Shown piece after piece: positions 8,240-17,117 of a DNA stretch of 64,000 nucleotides. Within the stretch, counting starts at the first letter, position 1; each line of letters starts with the position of its first letter. Position numbers and translations under genes: made by a program. The DNA is taken from NCBI GenBank assembly GCA_016793885.1, contig JAEUHE010000260.1, forward strand, positions 1-64,000, read 5' to 3'. The notes beneath the pieces are model-generated. The model did not search any database and was not told the origin of the DNA. It saw only the letters and a program-made list of their open reading frames with translations. This DNA comes from Verrucomicrobiales bacterium. GTDB taxonomy: Bacteria > Verrucomicrobiota > Verrucomicrobiia > Limisphaerales > UBA11320.

Positions 8240-9535
8240 ATGAGTGATCAAAAGATTGCCGTTATTGGTTTGGGGTATGTCGGCTTGCCTCTTTCTCTTC
8301 AGTTTGCCCGTTCAGGCGTGAGCGTGTTGGGCGTAGACTCCGATCCTGCTAAGATTAGCGATTGCAACGCGGGGCGAGGGTATATCAAGCATATCTCCGG
8401 TGAGATGATCGCGGACCAGGTGAGAGCCGGCAAGTTTTCCGCCACGGGAGATTTTTCACGACTGCGTGAGGTTTCCGCGGTGATTATTTGCGTGCCGACC
8501 CCGCTGAACAAGAACCGCGAGCCAGACATTAGCTATATCATCAAGACCGGCGAATCCATCGCCCCCCATCTCCAGCGCGGAACGCTGGTGGTCTTGGAAT
8601 CGACGACCTACCCAGGTACCACCGATGAGGACCTGCTGGTCGTTCTCGAGAAGGGATCCGGCATGAAGGCCGGGACTGATTTCCATCTGGCTTTTTCCCC
8701 TGAGCGTGAGGATCCAGGCAACCCTGACAGCAAGGTCGCCCTGATTCCCAAGGTCGTGGGCGGTCTGACGCCCGCTTGTTTGGAGCGAGCCAAATCCCTC
8801 TATGGGCAAGCCATCAAGACGGTGGTGCCGGTTTCGTCCTGCCGTGCCGCCGAAGCGACGAAGCTGCTCGAGAACATCTTCCGCGGGGTCAACATCGCCC
8901 TCGTCAACGAGTTGAAGGTTGTTTACGGAGCGATGGGGATCGATGTCTGGGAAGTGATCAACGCGGCCAAAACGAAGCCTTTCGGCTTCATGCCTTTCTA
9001 TCCCGGACCCGGCCTGGGCGGACATTGCATCCCGATTGATCCTTTCTACCTGACCTGGAAGGCGCGCGAGTACGGCCAACATACGCGGTTCATTGAGCTT
9101 GCGGGTGAGATCAACACCGCAATGCCCATGTTCGTGGTGGATCGGGTTGCTGAGGCGCTCAACAAACGCCGGAAGTCAGTGAATGGGAGCCGTGTGCTCC
9201 TGCTCGGTTTGGCTTACAAGGCGGATGTCGATGACATGCGCGAGTCGCCTACCTTCCTCCTTCTCGACCTGTTGAAACAACGCGGCGCAGATGTGGCCTA
9301 CTATGACCCGCACATCCCCGTGATTCGTCCTACCCGTGAGCACGCGAACTGGACGGGCACCAAGTCGGTCGAATGGAATCAGGCCAGCATCTCCGGTTTC
9401 GATGCGGTGTTGATTTCCACCAACCACAAGGCCGTGAATTATCAGCAGTTGGCCGATTGGTCGGACTGTATCATCGATTCCCGCAACGCCATGGTCTCTT
9501 ACAAGACCAAGCCTGGGCAGGTTGTTAAGGCGTGA
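8240..9535 (+). CDS. wbpA: UDP-N-acetylglucosamine 6-dehydrogenase-like nucleotide-sugar dehydrogenase
   Basis: A 431-residue NAD-dependent UDP-sugar dehydrogenase that oxidises the C6 hydroxyl of a UDP-hexose to a carboxylate for surface polysaccharide synthesis. The Rossmann motif GLGYVG lies at residues 10-15. The catalytic Cys is C263 in 'GPGLGGHCIPIDPFYL', and the C-terminal domain has 'LGLAYKADVDDMRESP'. The sequence resembles the WbpA/TviB branch (UDP-GlcNAc or UDP-GalNAc dehydrogenases) more than UDP-glucose dehydrogenase; the exact substrate is inference. It stands alone with its own terminator-like hairpin downstream, not within a polysaccharide cluster in this window. Confidence 0.92.
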   Translation: MSDQKIAVIGLGYVGLPLSLQFARSGVSVLGVDSDPAKISDCNAGRGYIKHISGEMIADQVRAGKFSATGDFSRLREVSAVIICVPTPLNKNREPDISYIIKTGESIAPHLQRGTLVVLESTTYPGTTDEDLLVVLEKGSGMKAGTDFHLAFSPEREDPGNPDSKVALIPKVVGGLTPACLERAKSLYGQAIKTVVPVSSCRAAEATKLLENIFRGVNIALVNELKVVYGAMGIDVWEVINAAKTKPFGFMPFYPGPGLGGHCIPIDPFYLTWKAREYGQHTRFIELAGEINTAMPMFVVDRVAEALNKRRKSVNGSRVLLLGLAYKADVDDMRESPTFLLLDLLKQRGADVAYYDPHIPVIRPTREHANWTGTKSVEWNQASISGFDAVLISTNHKAVNYQQLADWSDCIIDSRNAMVSYKTKPGQVVKA

Positions 9536-9589
9536 CGCCGCATGGGCCATCATGGGCCCGACCCGCTCTCCAGCACGGATTGATTTCAC

Positions 9590-9620
9590 AACGCCGCCGG
9601 GTCTCCGGCGGCGTTCCTGT
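9590..9620 (+). terminator. Terminator-like hairpin after wbpA
   Basis: A 10-bp GC-rich stem AACGCCGCCG / CGGCGGCGTT (9590-9599 with 9606-9615) with a six-base loop, followed by CCTGTTTC. The T-tract is short and interrupted, so termination strength is uncertain. It lies 55 bp after the wbpA stop. Confidence 0.65.
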
Positions 9621-10079
9621 TTCAGCTCCTTTGACTACCACTACCGACGGGACCTTGCAGCTAGGCGGGTGTTTGGGCCATTCCCGGCTTAGGAACTAAT
9701 AGCTGATTCGTTGCGAATGAGTGGTGAGTGCCCGGAGACGAAAGAACAAGGTCGAGCCAGGCAGTTGCGGCAAGGATGGTGTCCCGGTGGCGACTTCCGA
9801 AGTTTGCGGAGGAATTGCGTCGAAGTGCCTTGGCTCGGCGACCGGGCCGGTTTCGACGCCGGTGAACGGTTGGTGGTTCCTTCTCGAGTGCCAGGAGAAC
9901 AGGCGGCGAAAGCGCATAATCTTCCTCTTCGGCAGGAACCGCGCCCAACCCAAGCATGAAATTGAGCCTCAAGTCTTCCCCCCGTCTGCCGCTAGTATCT
10001 CTATGTGGGGGAGAGGGTGTTCAGGTTCAGAGTCAGGAGGATTCCGTCGAACGCCGACATCTCAAAGATTACATCGAAC
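9621..10079. other. Intergenic stretch without a convincing gene
   Basis: About 460 bp between the wbpA terminator and the BLUF gene. Overlapping short frames exist on both strands (for example minus 9661-9972), but none has a recognisable domain, a good ribosome-binding site or a credible composition. It should hold the BLUF gene promoter in its last part. Nothing else was seen. Confidence 0.4.
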
Positions 10080-10511
10080 GTGAAAAACTCCATCTATTAC
10101 CACGTCTACATCAGCCAGGCCGTGAAGCCATTCACCACGGCTGAGTTAGCTGAACTGCTCCACAAGGCTCGCGTCGGCAATGCGGCTCGAGGAATCACCG
10201 GATTGCTTTTGTATCAAGGTGGCACCTTCATGCAAGCGCTGGAGGGGCCTCAGCACGCGGTGGACTTGCTGGTGAACCGCATTGAGGCCGATCCTCGACA
10301 TCGTCGCATGATGAAACTGCTCAGCGGTTTTCAGGAGGAGAGGCAGTTCCCAAACTGGTCGATGGGCTTCCCGGATCTCAATTCTGAGGCCGTTCGCACC
10401 CTTCCTGGGTTTAGTGAATTCCTCCGAGTTCCCTTGGAGGAGGAGGCGCTTCTCAAAGATCATGAGCGTTGCCGGCAGGTGCTCAATACCTTCAAGAAGC
10501 TCACATTCTGA
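10080..10511 (+). CDS. BLUF-domain blue-light photoreceptor (stand-alone)
   Basis: A short FAD-binding BLUF protein, 143 residues from the GTG at 10080. That start is chosen because the BLUF fold begins right after it; an in-frame ATG at 10005 would add 25 unrelated residues. The residues that form the flavin photocycle network are present: Tyr10 (in VYIS), Asn34 (in VGNAARGITG), Gln52 (in FMQALEG), Trp93 and Met95 (in FPNWSMGF). By analogy with AppA and short BLUF proteins, blue light rearranges the Gln-Tyr-flavin hydrogen bonds. There is no attached effector domain, so it must signal by protein interaction. No light-related neighbour is seen. Confidence 0.92.
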   Translation: MKNSIYYHVYISQAVKPFTTAELAELLHKARVGNAARGITGLLLYQGGTFMQALEGPQHAVDLLVNRIEADPRHRRMMKLLSGFQEERQFPNWSMGFPDLNSEAVRTLPGFSEFLRVPLEEEALLKDHERCRQVLNTFKKLTF

Positions 10512-10574
10512 ACGAACCCCAACCGAGAACCTGCTGGAATCCCCCACCGGTTTTTGCTTAGGTCTTAGCCATTC

Positions 10575-11030
10575 ATGGCGGGACTCAAGTCTGTCACTAT
10601 CCACACCGATGGCGCATGCCGGGGCAATCCAGGCCCGGGCGGATGGGGTGCTGTACTCGAGCATGCCGGCCAACGAATGGAGCTTTCCGGCGGCAGTGTC
10701 GAAACCACCAATAATCGGATGGAACTTCAAGCGGCGATCTCGGCGCTCAAGGCGCTGAACCAGCCGTGTCAGGTCGTTTTATTCACGGACTCTCAATACG
10801 TGAAGAACGGAATCACGACCTGGATCAAGGGATGGAAGCGCAAAGGGTGGCTGACAGCGACGAAGGAACCCGTCAAAAATGAGGATCTTTGGCGACAATT
10901 GGACGATTTGACGCAGAAGCACGACGTCGAGTGGAAGTGGTTGAAGGGGCATGTCGGTCACGCGTTGAACGAGCATTGTGATTCCCTGGCTCGGGAGGCG
11001 ATTCCTCATTCCCGGGGTCGCGCAGGTTGA
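10575..11030 (+). CDS. rnhA: Ribonuclease HI
   Basis: A 151-residue RNase HI that cleaves the RNA strand of RNA-DNA hybrids. The four acidic residues of the two-metal active site are present: Asp in '[17 protein letters not shown]', Glu in '[12 protein letters not shown]', Asp in 'LFTDSQYV' and the late Asp in '[11 protein letters not shown]'. The basic handle region '[10 protein letters not shown]' is also present. Length is normal. It lies 63 bp after the BLUF gene on the same strand and may share its transcript, but no functional link is evident. Confidence 0.97.
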   Translation: MAGLKSVTIHTDGACRGNPGPGGWGAVLEHAGQRMELSGGSVETTNNRMELQAAISALKALNQPCQVVLFTDSQYVKNGITTWIKGWKRKGWLTATKEPVKNEDLWRQLDDLTQKHDVEWKWLKGHVGHALNEHCDSLAREAIPHSRGRAG

Positions 11031-11116
11031 TCGGTTCGGTCGCTATTTGATTGGAGCCGCGGCGCTTTCGGGGTTGCCCGGGTCGCTTTGATCGCGTTAA
11101 GTCGGGCTCACCAATC

Positions 11117-12106
11117 ATGAAAGCACTCATCCTTGCCCCTCTCGCCCTAGCTCTCACTTGGGTGGCCGCCTCTGGCGGCGAGCTACGAATCGGTATGATC
11201 GGGCTTGATACCTCGCATACCGTCGCGTTCACCGAGCTTCTCAACAACCCCGCGAACAAGAAACACGTGCCGGGCGCTCGGGTCGTAGTTGCTTTCAAAG
11301 GGGGTAGTCCTGATCTGCCCAGCAGTTGGAATCGGGTGGAGACCTACACCACGCAGCTGCAGAAGGATTATCGGGTCAAGATCGTGGGCACGATCGAGGA
11401 GCTCTGCTCGCAGGTGGATGCCGTGCTCCTGGAGAGTGTCGATGGTCGTCCCCATCTGGATCAGGTTCGGCCCGTCTTCAAGGCGGGGAAGCCGGTATTC
11501 ATCGATAAGCCCCTGGCGGGGACTTTGAAGGATGCCATTGAGATCTACCGTCTGGCCAAGGAAAGCAAAGTGCCCTGTTTCAGCTCCTCCTCCTACCGCT
11601 TTTACTCGAGCATGACGGAGCTGAAGAAGGCAGATGTCGGCCAGATTCGGAGCGCAGTTTCCTATGGCCCCTCGGAGAAGGAGCCCCACCATCCCGATTT
11701 CTTCTGGTATGGAGTGCATCCGACCGAGGCCTTGTTCACCGTGTTGGGGCTGGGATGCCAATCCGTGGTGCGAGTGGCTACCCCCGATACGGATGTGGTG
11801 GTAGGCACCTGGTCTGAGGGGCGGACGGGAACCTTGATCGGCTTGCGCACGGGATCGACACCTCATCGGGTCACCCTCTTCGGCACCAAGGCGGTGCTCG
11901 ATCAGAAGGGCAGCGGCGACTACGCGCCGCTGGTGGCGGAGATCGTGAAATTCTTCCAGACGGGAGTCGCTCCGGTCTCCCTGGAGGAGACCATCGAACT
12001 CTTCGCCTTCATGGAAGCGGCCGACGAAAGCAAACGTCGCGCCGGCGCTCCCGTCACCATTGCTGAGGTGCTGGCCAAGAACGGCTGGGCCGGCAAGAAG
12101 CCTTAG
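11117..12106 (+). CDS. Exported Gfo/Idh/MocA-family protein
   Basis: About 329 residues from the ATG at 11117, chosen because a signal peptide starts there (MKALILAPLALALTWVAASG). The remainder is a Gfo/Idh/MocA fold: an N-terminal nucleotide-binding domain and a C-terminal alpha/beta domain, with the family motif 'IDKPLAGTLKDAIEIYRLA'. The first Rossmann loop reads 'IGMIGLDTSHTVAF', so the usual GxGxxG is not kept, and dinucleotide binding may be altered or lost. Family members are mostly NAD(P)-dependent sugar oxidoreductases; an exported form would need a tightly bound cofactor. It converges on the helicase gene, with both stop codons inside TTAG at 12103-12106. Confidence 0.8.
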   Translation: MKALILAPLALALTWVAASGGELRIGMIGLDTSHTVAFTELLNNPANKKHVPGARVVVAFKGGSPDLPSSWNRVETYTTQLQKDYRVKIVGTIEELCSQVDAVLLESVDGRPHLDQVRPVFKAGKPVFIDKPLAGTLKDAIEIYRLAKESKVPCFSSSSYRFYSSMTELKKADVGQIRSAVSYGPSEKEPHHPDFFWYGVHPTEALFTVLGLGCQSVVRVATPDTDVVVGTWSEGRTGTLIGLRTGSTPHRVTLFGTKAVLDQKGSGDYAPLVAEIVKFFQTGVAPVSLEETIELFAFMEAADESKRRAGAPVTIAEVLAKNGWAGKKP

Positions 12107-14184
12107 GCGACTTTCGCCTTGAGCTTTCGGCCGCCCAGGTGCGCTCGATTGAGTTTGGGAATGACGGCGGTGACTTGGTCACTCGCCACGTCAACGAAGC
12201 TGTGTTTTTCGCGCAGGTCGATGAAGCCAACCGCTTCGGTGGCGATGCCGGTCTCGCCTAGAATGCAGCCTTTAATGTCGCCCGGCGAAATGCCGTTCTC
12301 CTGACCTACACTCAGCCAGACGCGGGTCATTTGCTCCGGAGTCTTGCGGCTGACGGGGCGCTTGGGAGCATCAAAGGAATCTCCACGGCGCTTGCGATCG
12401 AAATCAGGAGAACTGGGCCAGCGCGCCTCGAACCCGCGCTCGGCCGGGGCGGCGAAGCGTTTCTTGGGATCCCGCGCGTCCCGTTCACGATCCCTGGACG
12501 CGGGGAACGGCTTTCGAGGCGCTTCCTGGTAGTTCTTGGGTGCGGGGCGATAGCCGCCAGGGCCTTCCGGAGGACGGCGATCGGGCTTGGCTCGAAAGTG
12601 ATCAGCGGCAGGCCGTGGAGCCGGTCGGTCCTCGGTGGGCCGTGGGCGTTTGGCGACGGTATAGGAGGATGCCGGAGGTCTGGTGGGCGGCGGGGTCGCT
12701 GGTCGAGCGGGGGGCTCTCCCGTTGAACCCGGAGTGGCATTGGCCCCGGGAGTGGAAGTTGAAGTCGGAGTGGGAGGGCGCACGGTGGCTGGCTGCGCCG
12801 CACGGTCGCTGTGGGCTTCGAAGGTAGCTTTGGACCCGCGGGCCGCCCGTGGGTCGCCCACCGAAGGCTTGGCGGTTTCGTTGGCGGCTGGACCGGTGGC
12901 TCGATTGAGATGGTGGAGCAGGGCATTGATGAGATCCATCGAGTCGAGCCCCTCTTCAAGCAAGCCTTCGATCACGTGGTCATAGTGGCGGAAGTCGCCA
13001 GCTTTCAATGTCTCGCGGACTCGCTGTACCAGCTGGTTCATGCGAGCCGCTTCGATCTCGTTATGAGTGGGCACTTCGACGCGGCGCATCCTTTGCCGGG
13101 TGTATCTTTCGATCTGTCGAATTTGAAACACCTCGCGGCCGCTCACGAACGAAATCGCCAGGCCGCTTCGGCCTGCCCGTCCGGTCCGCCCAATGCGGTG
13201 AACGTAGTCTTCGCCGTCGTAGGGAAGGTCGTAGTTGAACACCACTTGGATGTCATCAACGTCGATGCCCCGGGCCGCGACATCGGTCGCCACCAGAAAT
13301 CCCACCCCGCCGGTCCGGAATTTCTTCATCACTCGATCGCGGGCGGCCTGGGCCATGCCGCCATGAATGCAATCCGCACCGTAGCCGGCGGCGTTCATGT
13401 GCTCGGTAAGTTCGTCCACCATGCGCTGCGTGTTGCAGAAAACGATGCTCCGGTTGATGTCATGAAGATCGATCAGCCGTTCCAGCGCTTCCATTTTCCA
13501 GCGTCGATCCACTTCCACGTAAACCTGCTCGACGGTAGGTACCGTCATGGCCACGCCTTCGATTTTGACTCGCACCGGATTGCGGGTGTAGCGGGCGATC
13601 AAATCCTCGATGGCACGAGGCACGGTCGCTGAGAAGAGCACGGTTTGGCGCTCGGGCGGCATTGTCTTCAGGATGAACTCGATGTCATCGCGGAAGCCCA
13701 TGTTCAGCATCTCATCGGCCTCGTCCAGAATGACCGTCCGGATTCGATCCAGCTTGAGCGTGCCGCGATTCATGTGATCCATCACGCGGCCCGGCGTGCC
13801 GATCACGATGTTGGCTCCGGCGCGCAGACCTGCAAACTGGCGGTCGTAACTTTGACCTCCGTAGATCGGGAGCGGCTTTACCCCGGGTTTAAAGTACGCG
13901 AGCTTGTGAACCTCTTCACTCACCTGGACGGCCAGTTCGCGGGTCGGGCATAGGATCAAAACCTGGACGTAACGTTCAGCGGGTTGCATCCTTTCCACCG
14001 CCGGGATGGCGAAGGCGGCCGTCTTTCCGGAACCGGTTTGCGATTGGCCGACCACATCCTTGCCCTCCAGCAGCAAAGGCAGGGCTTCGGCTTGGATGGG
14101 GGCAGGCTGCTCGAACCCGAGACGGGCGATCGCCTTCATCAATTCCGCTGACAAACCAAAATCCGTAAAGAGTTTTGAGCTCAT
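12103..14184 (-). CDS. deaD: DEAD-box RNA helicase with DbpA-type RNA-binding tail
   Basis: A 693-residue ATP-dependent RNA helicase. Seen in order: Q-motif region 'FEQPAPIQAEALP', motif I 'SQTGSGKT', motif II 'LDEADEML', motif III 'FSATVP', motif V 'ATDVAARGIDVDDI' and motif VI 'HRIGRTGRAGRSG' within residues 1-370. A helical region (about 370-440) and a low-complexity Pro/Arg/Ala linker (about 440-610) follow. The last ~75 residues form a DbpA/CsdA RNA-binding domain ('TRVWLSVGQENGISPGDI'). Such proteins remodel structured RNA in ribosome assembly or cold adaptation. Monocistronic, transcribed leftward. Confidence 0.95.
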   Translation of the reverse strand: MSSKLFTDFGLSAELMKAIARLGFEQPAPIQAEALPLLLEGKDVVGQSQTGSGKTAAFAIPAVERMQPAERYVQVLILCPTRELAVQVSEEVHKLAYFKPGVKPLPIYGGQSYDRQFAGLRAGANIVIGTPGRVMDHMNRGTLKLDRIRTVILDEADEMLNMGFRDDIEFILKTMPPERQTVLFSATVPRAIEDLIARYTRNPVRVKIEGVAMTVPTVEQVYVEVDRRWKMEALERLIDLHDINRSIVFCNTQRMVDELTEHMNAAGYGADCIHGGMAQAARDRVMKKFRTGGVGFLVATDVAARGIDVDDIQVVFNYDLPYDGEDYVHRIGRTGRAGRSGLAISFVSGREVFQIRQIERYTRQRMRRVEVPTHNEIEAARMNQLVQRVRETLKAGDFRHYDHVIEGLLEEGLDSMDLINALLHHLNRATGPAANETAKPSVGDPRAARGSKATFEAHSDRAAQPATVRPPTPTSTSTPGANATPGSTGEPPARPATPPPTRPPASSYTVAKRPRPTEDRPAPRPAADHFRAKPDRRPPEGPGGYRPAPKNYQEAPRKPFPASRDRERDARDPKKRFAAPAERGFEARWPSSPDFDRKRRGDSFDAPKRPVSRKTPEQMTRVWLSVGQENGISPGDIKGCILGETGIATEAVGFIDLREKHSFVDVASDQVTAVIPKLNRAHLGGRKLKAKVA

Positions 14185-14272
14185 GAAGGGGAGAGCATAT
14201 CTCAGAGCGGTCCTCTGTAGCTAATGATTTTCTTGTGGCGAAAGTGGCTGAAGGAGAGCAGTTAAGCGAAGT

Positions 14273-14545
14273 TTAGGATCCAGAGCCAGGAAAACGCTCC
14301 TTGATCAGCTTTCGGATTCGCACGAGTTCCTCCGGACGTTGGAGCCGGCGGTGAATGCGCCGTTCGACCCCATCGAGCAGCTCTTGCCAGTCTTCCAGCA
14401 GCGGATTGGGATACGGTTCCCAGTTGTCGAAGCGTTTGCGGCGGATGAAGAAGTCCCACCGATCTCCGACTCGGTGGGCGTAGACCTGCACTTTTTCGCC
14501 GTCCTCGTTCCGCCGGTTCCAACTGATCTCTGCTCGTGCTCCCAT
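14273..14545 (-). CDS. Small conserved-looking hypothetical protein downstream of ispF
   Basis: A 90-residue protein starting MGARAEISWNRRNEDG, rich in charged and aromatic residues ('YAHRVGDRWDFFIRRKRFDNWE'). Two helical, Arg/Glu-rich segments lie at the C-terminus. I do not recognise a family. The start at 14545 is chosen because upstream sequence in this frame runs antisense-like through ispF. The ispF stop lies 29 bp upstream, so the two are probably cotranscribed. No signal peptide or membrane segment. Confidence 0.6.
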   Translation of the reverse strand: MGARAEISWNRRNEDGEKVQVYAHRVGDRWDFFIRRKRFDNWEPYPNPLLEDWQELLDGVERRIHRRLQRPEELVRIRKLIKERFPGSGS

Positions 14546-14574
14546 GAAAGTGAATGGATTGCTGGTGACTTGAA

Positions 14575-15054
14575 TTACTCGGGCAGTTCGACGCTGGCCA
14601 CGGCCATGGCGGCGATGCCTTCTTCCCGTCCGATGAAGCCCATGGTCTCGTTGGTGGTCGCCTTGATCCCCACCCTCTGGATGGGCAAACCCAGGGCTTT
14701 GGCGATGTTCTGCTTCATCTGCGGGATGTGCGGGGCGATTTTCGGTTGCTGCGCCAGGAGGGTCGCGTCGATGTTGAGAATCCGGCCTTTGAGCTGGCTC
14801 ACCTGTCGGGCTGCCTCTGTGAGAAATACCTGGCTGGGAGCCCCTTTCCAACGAGGATCGGTGTTGGGGAAGAAATGCCCGATGTCGCTTTCGCCGATCG
14901 CTCCCAGCACCGCATCCGTGATGGCATGGAGCAGGGCGTCGGCGTCGGAATGGCCATCCAAACCTTTGGAATGAGGAATCTCCACCCCACCTAGGATGAG
15001 CTTGCGACCTGCTGTCAGCTGATGAACATCGTAACCGATTCCGACTAATTGCAT
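14575..15054 (-). CDS. ispF: 2-C-methyl-D-erythritol 2,4-cyclodiphosphate synthase
   Basis: A 159-residue enzyme of the non-mevalonate isoprenoid pathway that cyclises CDP-methylerythritol 2-phosphate with loss of CMP. The zinc site 'GIGYDVHQL' (Asp and His), 'HSDADALLHAITDAVLGA' with the third ligand His, 'DIGHFFPNTDPRWKGA', and the C-terminal 'ATTNETMGFIGREEGIAAMAV' are all present. Length is typical for the trimeric enzyme. No other isoprenoid gene is adjacent. Confidence 0.98.
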   Translation of the reverse strand: MQLVGIGYDVHQLTAGRKLILGGVEIPHSKGLDGHSDADALLHAITDAVLGAIGESDIGHFFPNTDPRWKGAPSQVFLTEAARQVSQLKGRILNIDATLLAQQPKIAPHIPQMKQNIAKALGLPIQRVGIKATTNETMGFIGREEGIAAMAVASVELPE

Positions 15055-15117
15055 ACGGGGGATTATAGAAGCCCCGCCAGTCGCACCAAGGAATAAATCG
15101 GACGGAGGTGTTTTACC

Positions 15118-16455
15118 TTACTTCCCAACAAATCCAACAGCTCGGCCGAGTTGAACCAGGAGATAGGCAACGCCTGCGGCCGCTGGAATGGTCAGGACCC
15201 ACGCCCAGAGAATTTTTTCGATGACTTTCAGCTTCAGTGCGCTGAAACGTTTGGCGCAGCCTACGCCCATGATAGAGGTGGTGATCGCGTGAGTGGTCGA
15301 CACCGGCATGCCCAGGCTGCCGGTTACAGCCAGCACGGTTGCCGCGGTAGTCTCGGCCGCAAAGCCGTGCACCGGCTGAAGCTTAACCATCTTATGCCCC
15401 AGGGTCTTGATGATGCGCCATCCGCCGGCGGCTGTGCCCATCGCCATGGTCAGTGCGCAGAGGACCACCACCCAGTCGGGCACCGCCTGGCTGGTAGGAT
15501 CTCCCACGGTGGGCATGTAACCGAATTGGAGGAAGCTTGGCAGCCACGATTCAAACGTGTCCCCCAGGGTTAGCTTATGCAGGTCGGAGCCCGCGGGAGT
15601 ATGCAGGAAACTCATCCATGCCGGCACCTGATCAAACAACCCGGCTTTGGTTCCGGAGACCAGGGCCAGGGTGATGATGCCCATGCATTTGGTGGCGTCG
15701 TTCATTCCATGGCTGAATCCCATGTAGGCCGAACTCGCCAGCTGGAGCTTGCCGAAGACCCGGTTGACCGAACTCGGTTTCCAATTGCGCAGCAGTGCGT
15801 AGAGCAGGGCCATGAAAACGAGGCCGCAGCTAAAGCCCAGAATCGGGGAGGTCACCATGGGGATAATCACCTTATACCAAATGCCCGATTTCTCAATGCC
15901 AGGCTTTTCTTTGACCATCATGACTCGCCCGCCAAAGGCTACGACGGCGACTTTGTTGGTGCCCACCTGCAAGAAGGTGGTACCCGGCTTCAGTTGGTGG
16001 CTGGCAATCACGCTGGCCACCTCTGGAGACGGTGCCACCAGGATCTTGGCGGCCTTGGGCTTTACCTCGCTCCATTTGACCGCTTCAAAGTTGCCGTGGG
16101 CCGAAGCGAGGGCTGCGCCCACCAGGCTGCCGATTAGCGCATGGCTGGAACTGGACGGCAGTCCGAACCACCACGTGAGCAGGTTCCAGGCAATGGCCGA
16201 GGTCAGCGCGCAAATCAGGACTTGTTGAGTAATGAATTCGGCCTCCACCAGTCCGCTGGAAATGGTTTTGGCCACGGCCAAGCCAAAGAAGGCCCCAAGC
16301 AGATTGGTCACAGCGGCGAGCAGTATTGCCTGGCGCGGAGTGAGGACTTTGGTCCCTACCACCGTGGCGATGGCATTTGCCGTGTCGTGGAATCCATTGG
16401 TGTAGGTGAACACCAAGGCCACGAAGATGACGGTGAAAACGAGGAACAGTTCCAT
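15118..16455 (-). CDS. pit: PiT-family low-affinity inorganic phosphate transporter
   Basis: A 445-residue integral membrane symporter for phosphate (or metal phosphate). The two inverted PiT signatures are visible, 'TNGFHDTANAIATVVGT' near the N-terminus and 'GFSHGMNDATKCMGII' in the second half, with the C-terminal 'GSLGMPVSTTHAITTSIMGVG'. A soluble insert of roughly 80 residues lies between the halves (around residues 130-210), as in many bacterial PitA proteins. It follows two DUF47 genes on the same strand with 10 and 25 bp gaps, the usual transporter/accessory arrangement. The divergent unit on the other side is the high-affinity Pst operon. Confidence 0.95.
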   Translation of the reverse strand: MELFLVFTVIFVALVFTYTNGFHDTANAIATVVGTKVLTPRQAILLAAVTNLLGAFFGLAVAKTISSGLVEAEFITQQVLICALTSAIAWNLLTWWFGLPSSSSHALIGSLVGAALASAHGNFEAVKWSEVKPKAAKILVAPSPEVASVIASHQLKPGTTFLQVGTNKVAVVAFGGRVMMVKEKPGIEKSGIWYKVIIPMVTSPILGFSCGLVFMALLYALLRNWKPSSVNRVFGKLQLASSAYMGFSHGMNDATKCMGIITLALVSGTKAGLFDQVPAWMSFLHTPAGSDLHKLTLGDTFESWLPSFLQFGYMPTVGDPTSQAVPDWVVVLCALTMAMGTAAGGWRIIKTLGHKMVKLQPVHGFAAETTAATVLAVTGSLGMPVSTTHAITTSIMGVGCAKRFSALKLKVIEKILWAWVLTIPAAAGVAYLLVQLGRAVGFVGK

Positions 16456-16465
16456 AGGATCAAGA

Positions 16466-17092
16466 TCAGGAATTCTTCAGCAGGACATGGGAAAGAACAT
16501 TGCCGGCGTCTCGGCAGCGATCGACCGCCTTTTCGTTCAGGGCAAACAGGTCGTAGAGCATGACGGCCTTCAAGGGGGGGTAGCCCGGCTGATAGAGCTG
16601 GCTCATGAGGTTGAGAAGGGTTCGGTCGGCCTCAGCCTCGATCCTCTGAAGTTCGACCTGCAGGGCTTTGATGCCCGTCAGGTCCCGGCCATCCTTGAGG
16701 GCTTCGGTCATCTTGAAGACCAGCCCGATCGCCTGCTCGATCAGTTTCACCTGCCCCGTGAAATCCACGTCGCGGATCTGATCGGCCACGATGATGTATC
16801 TCTCGGCGAACTTCTCGATGGTCTTTGGGATTTTATAGAGTGTGTCGGCGAGCGCTTCGATATCCTCGCGCTCCATGGGGGTGACGAAGGTGGTGATCAG
16901 CATCATTTCGAGCCGATTCGTGATTTCCTTGTCATTTCTCCGGGCAATCGCGAACGCCTCGACGGTGGGTTTTGTCCCCGGTTGGATCATCTCAGCCAAG
17001 GCTTTGACGGCCTTGCATCCTTCGGCGGCGCTGGCTTGGATGAGGTCGAAGAATTCCTGTTCTCGACCGAGAATCCTCTGAAAGCTGATCAT
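16466..17092 (-). CDS. DUF47 PhoU-like Pit accessory protein, copy 2
   Basis: A 208-residue all-helical DUF47 protein, related to PhoU by fold. Family features include 'ITNRLEMMLITTFVTPMEREDIEALADTLY' (split here as 'FVTPMEREDIEALADTLYKI') and the metal-binding type 'VDRCRDAGNVLSHVLLKNS' ending. DUF47 proteins are cytoplasmic partners that modulate adjacent Pit transporters. It is a paralogue of the gene just upstream (17118-17753), with near-identical C-termini, and sits 10 bp before pit. Confidence 0.9.
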   Translation of the reverse strand: MISFQRILGREQEFFDLIQASAAEGCKAVKALAEMIQPGTKPTVEAFAIARRNDKEITNRLEMMLITTFVTPMEREDIEALADTLYKIPKTIEKFAERYIIVADQIRDVDFTGQVKLIEQAIGLVFKMTEALKDGRDLTGIKALQVELQRIEAEADRTLLNLMSQLYQPGYPPLKAVMLYDLFALNEKAVDRCRDAGNVLSHVLLKNS

Positions 17093-17117
17093 AAGTCTAA
17101 GTCGGCGACAGAAGCGT

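Noticed and set aside
9661-9972. Minus-strand frame of 103 residues between wbpA and the BLUF gene
   Set aside because: No recognisable domain, rich in Arg/Pro/Ser in a manner typical of antisense high-GC sequence, and overlapped by other equally open frames.
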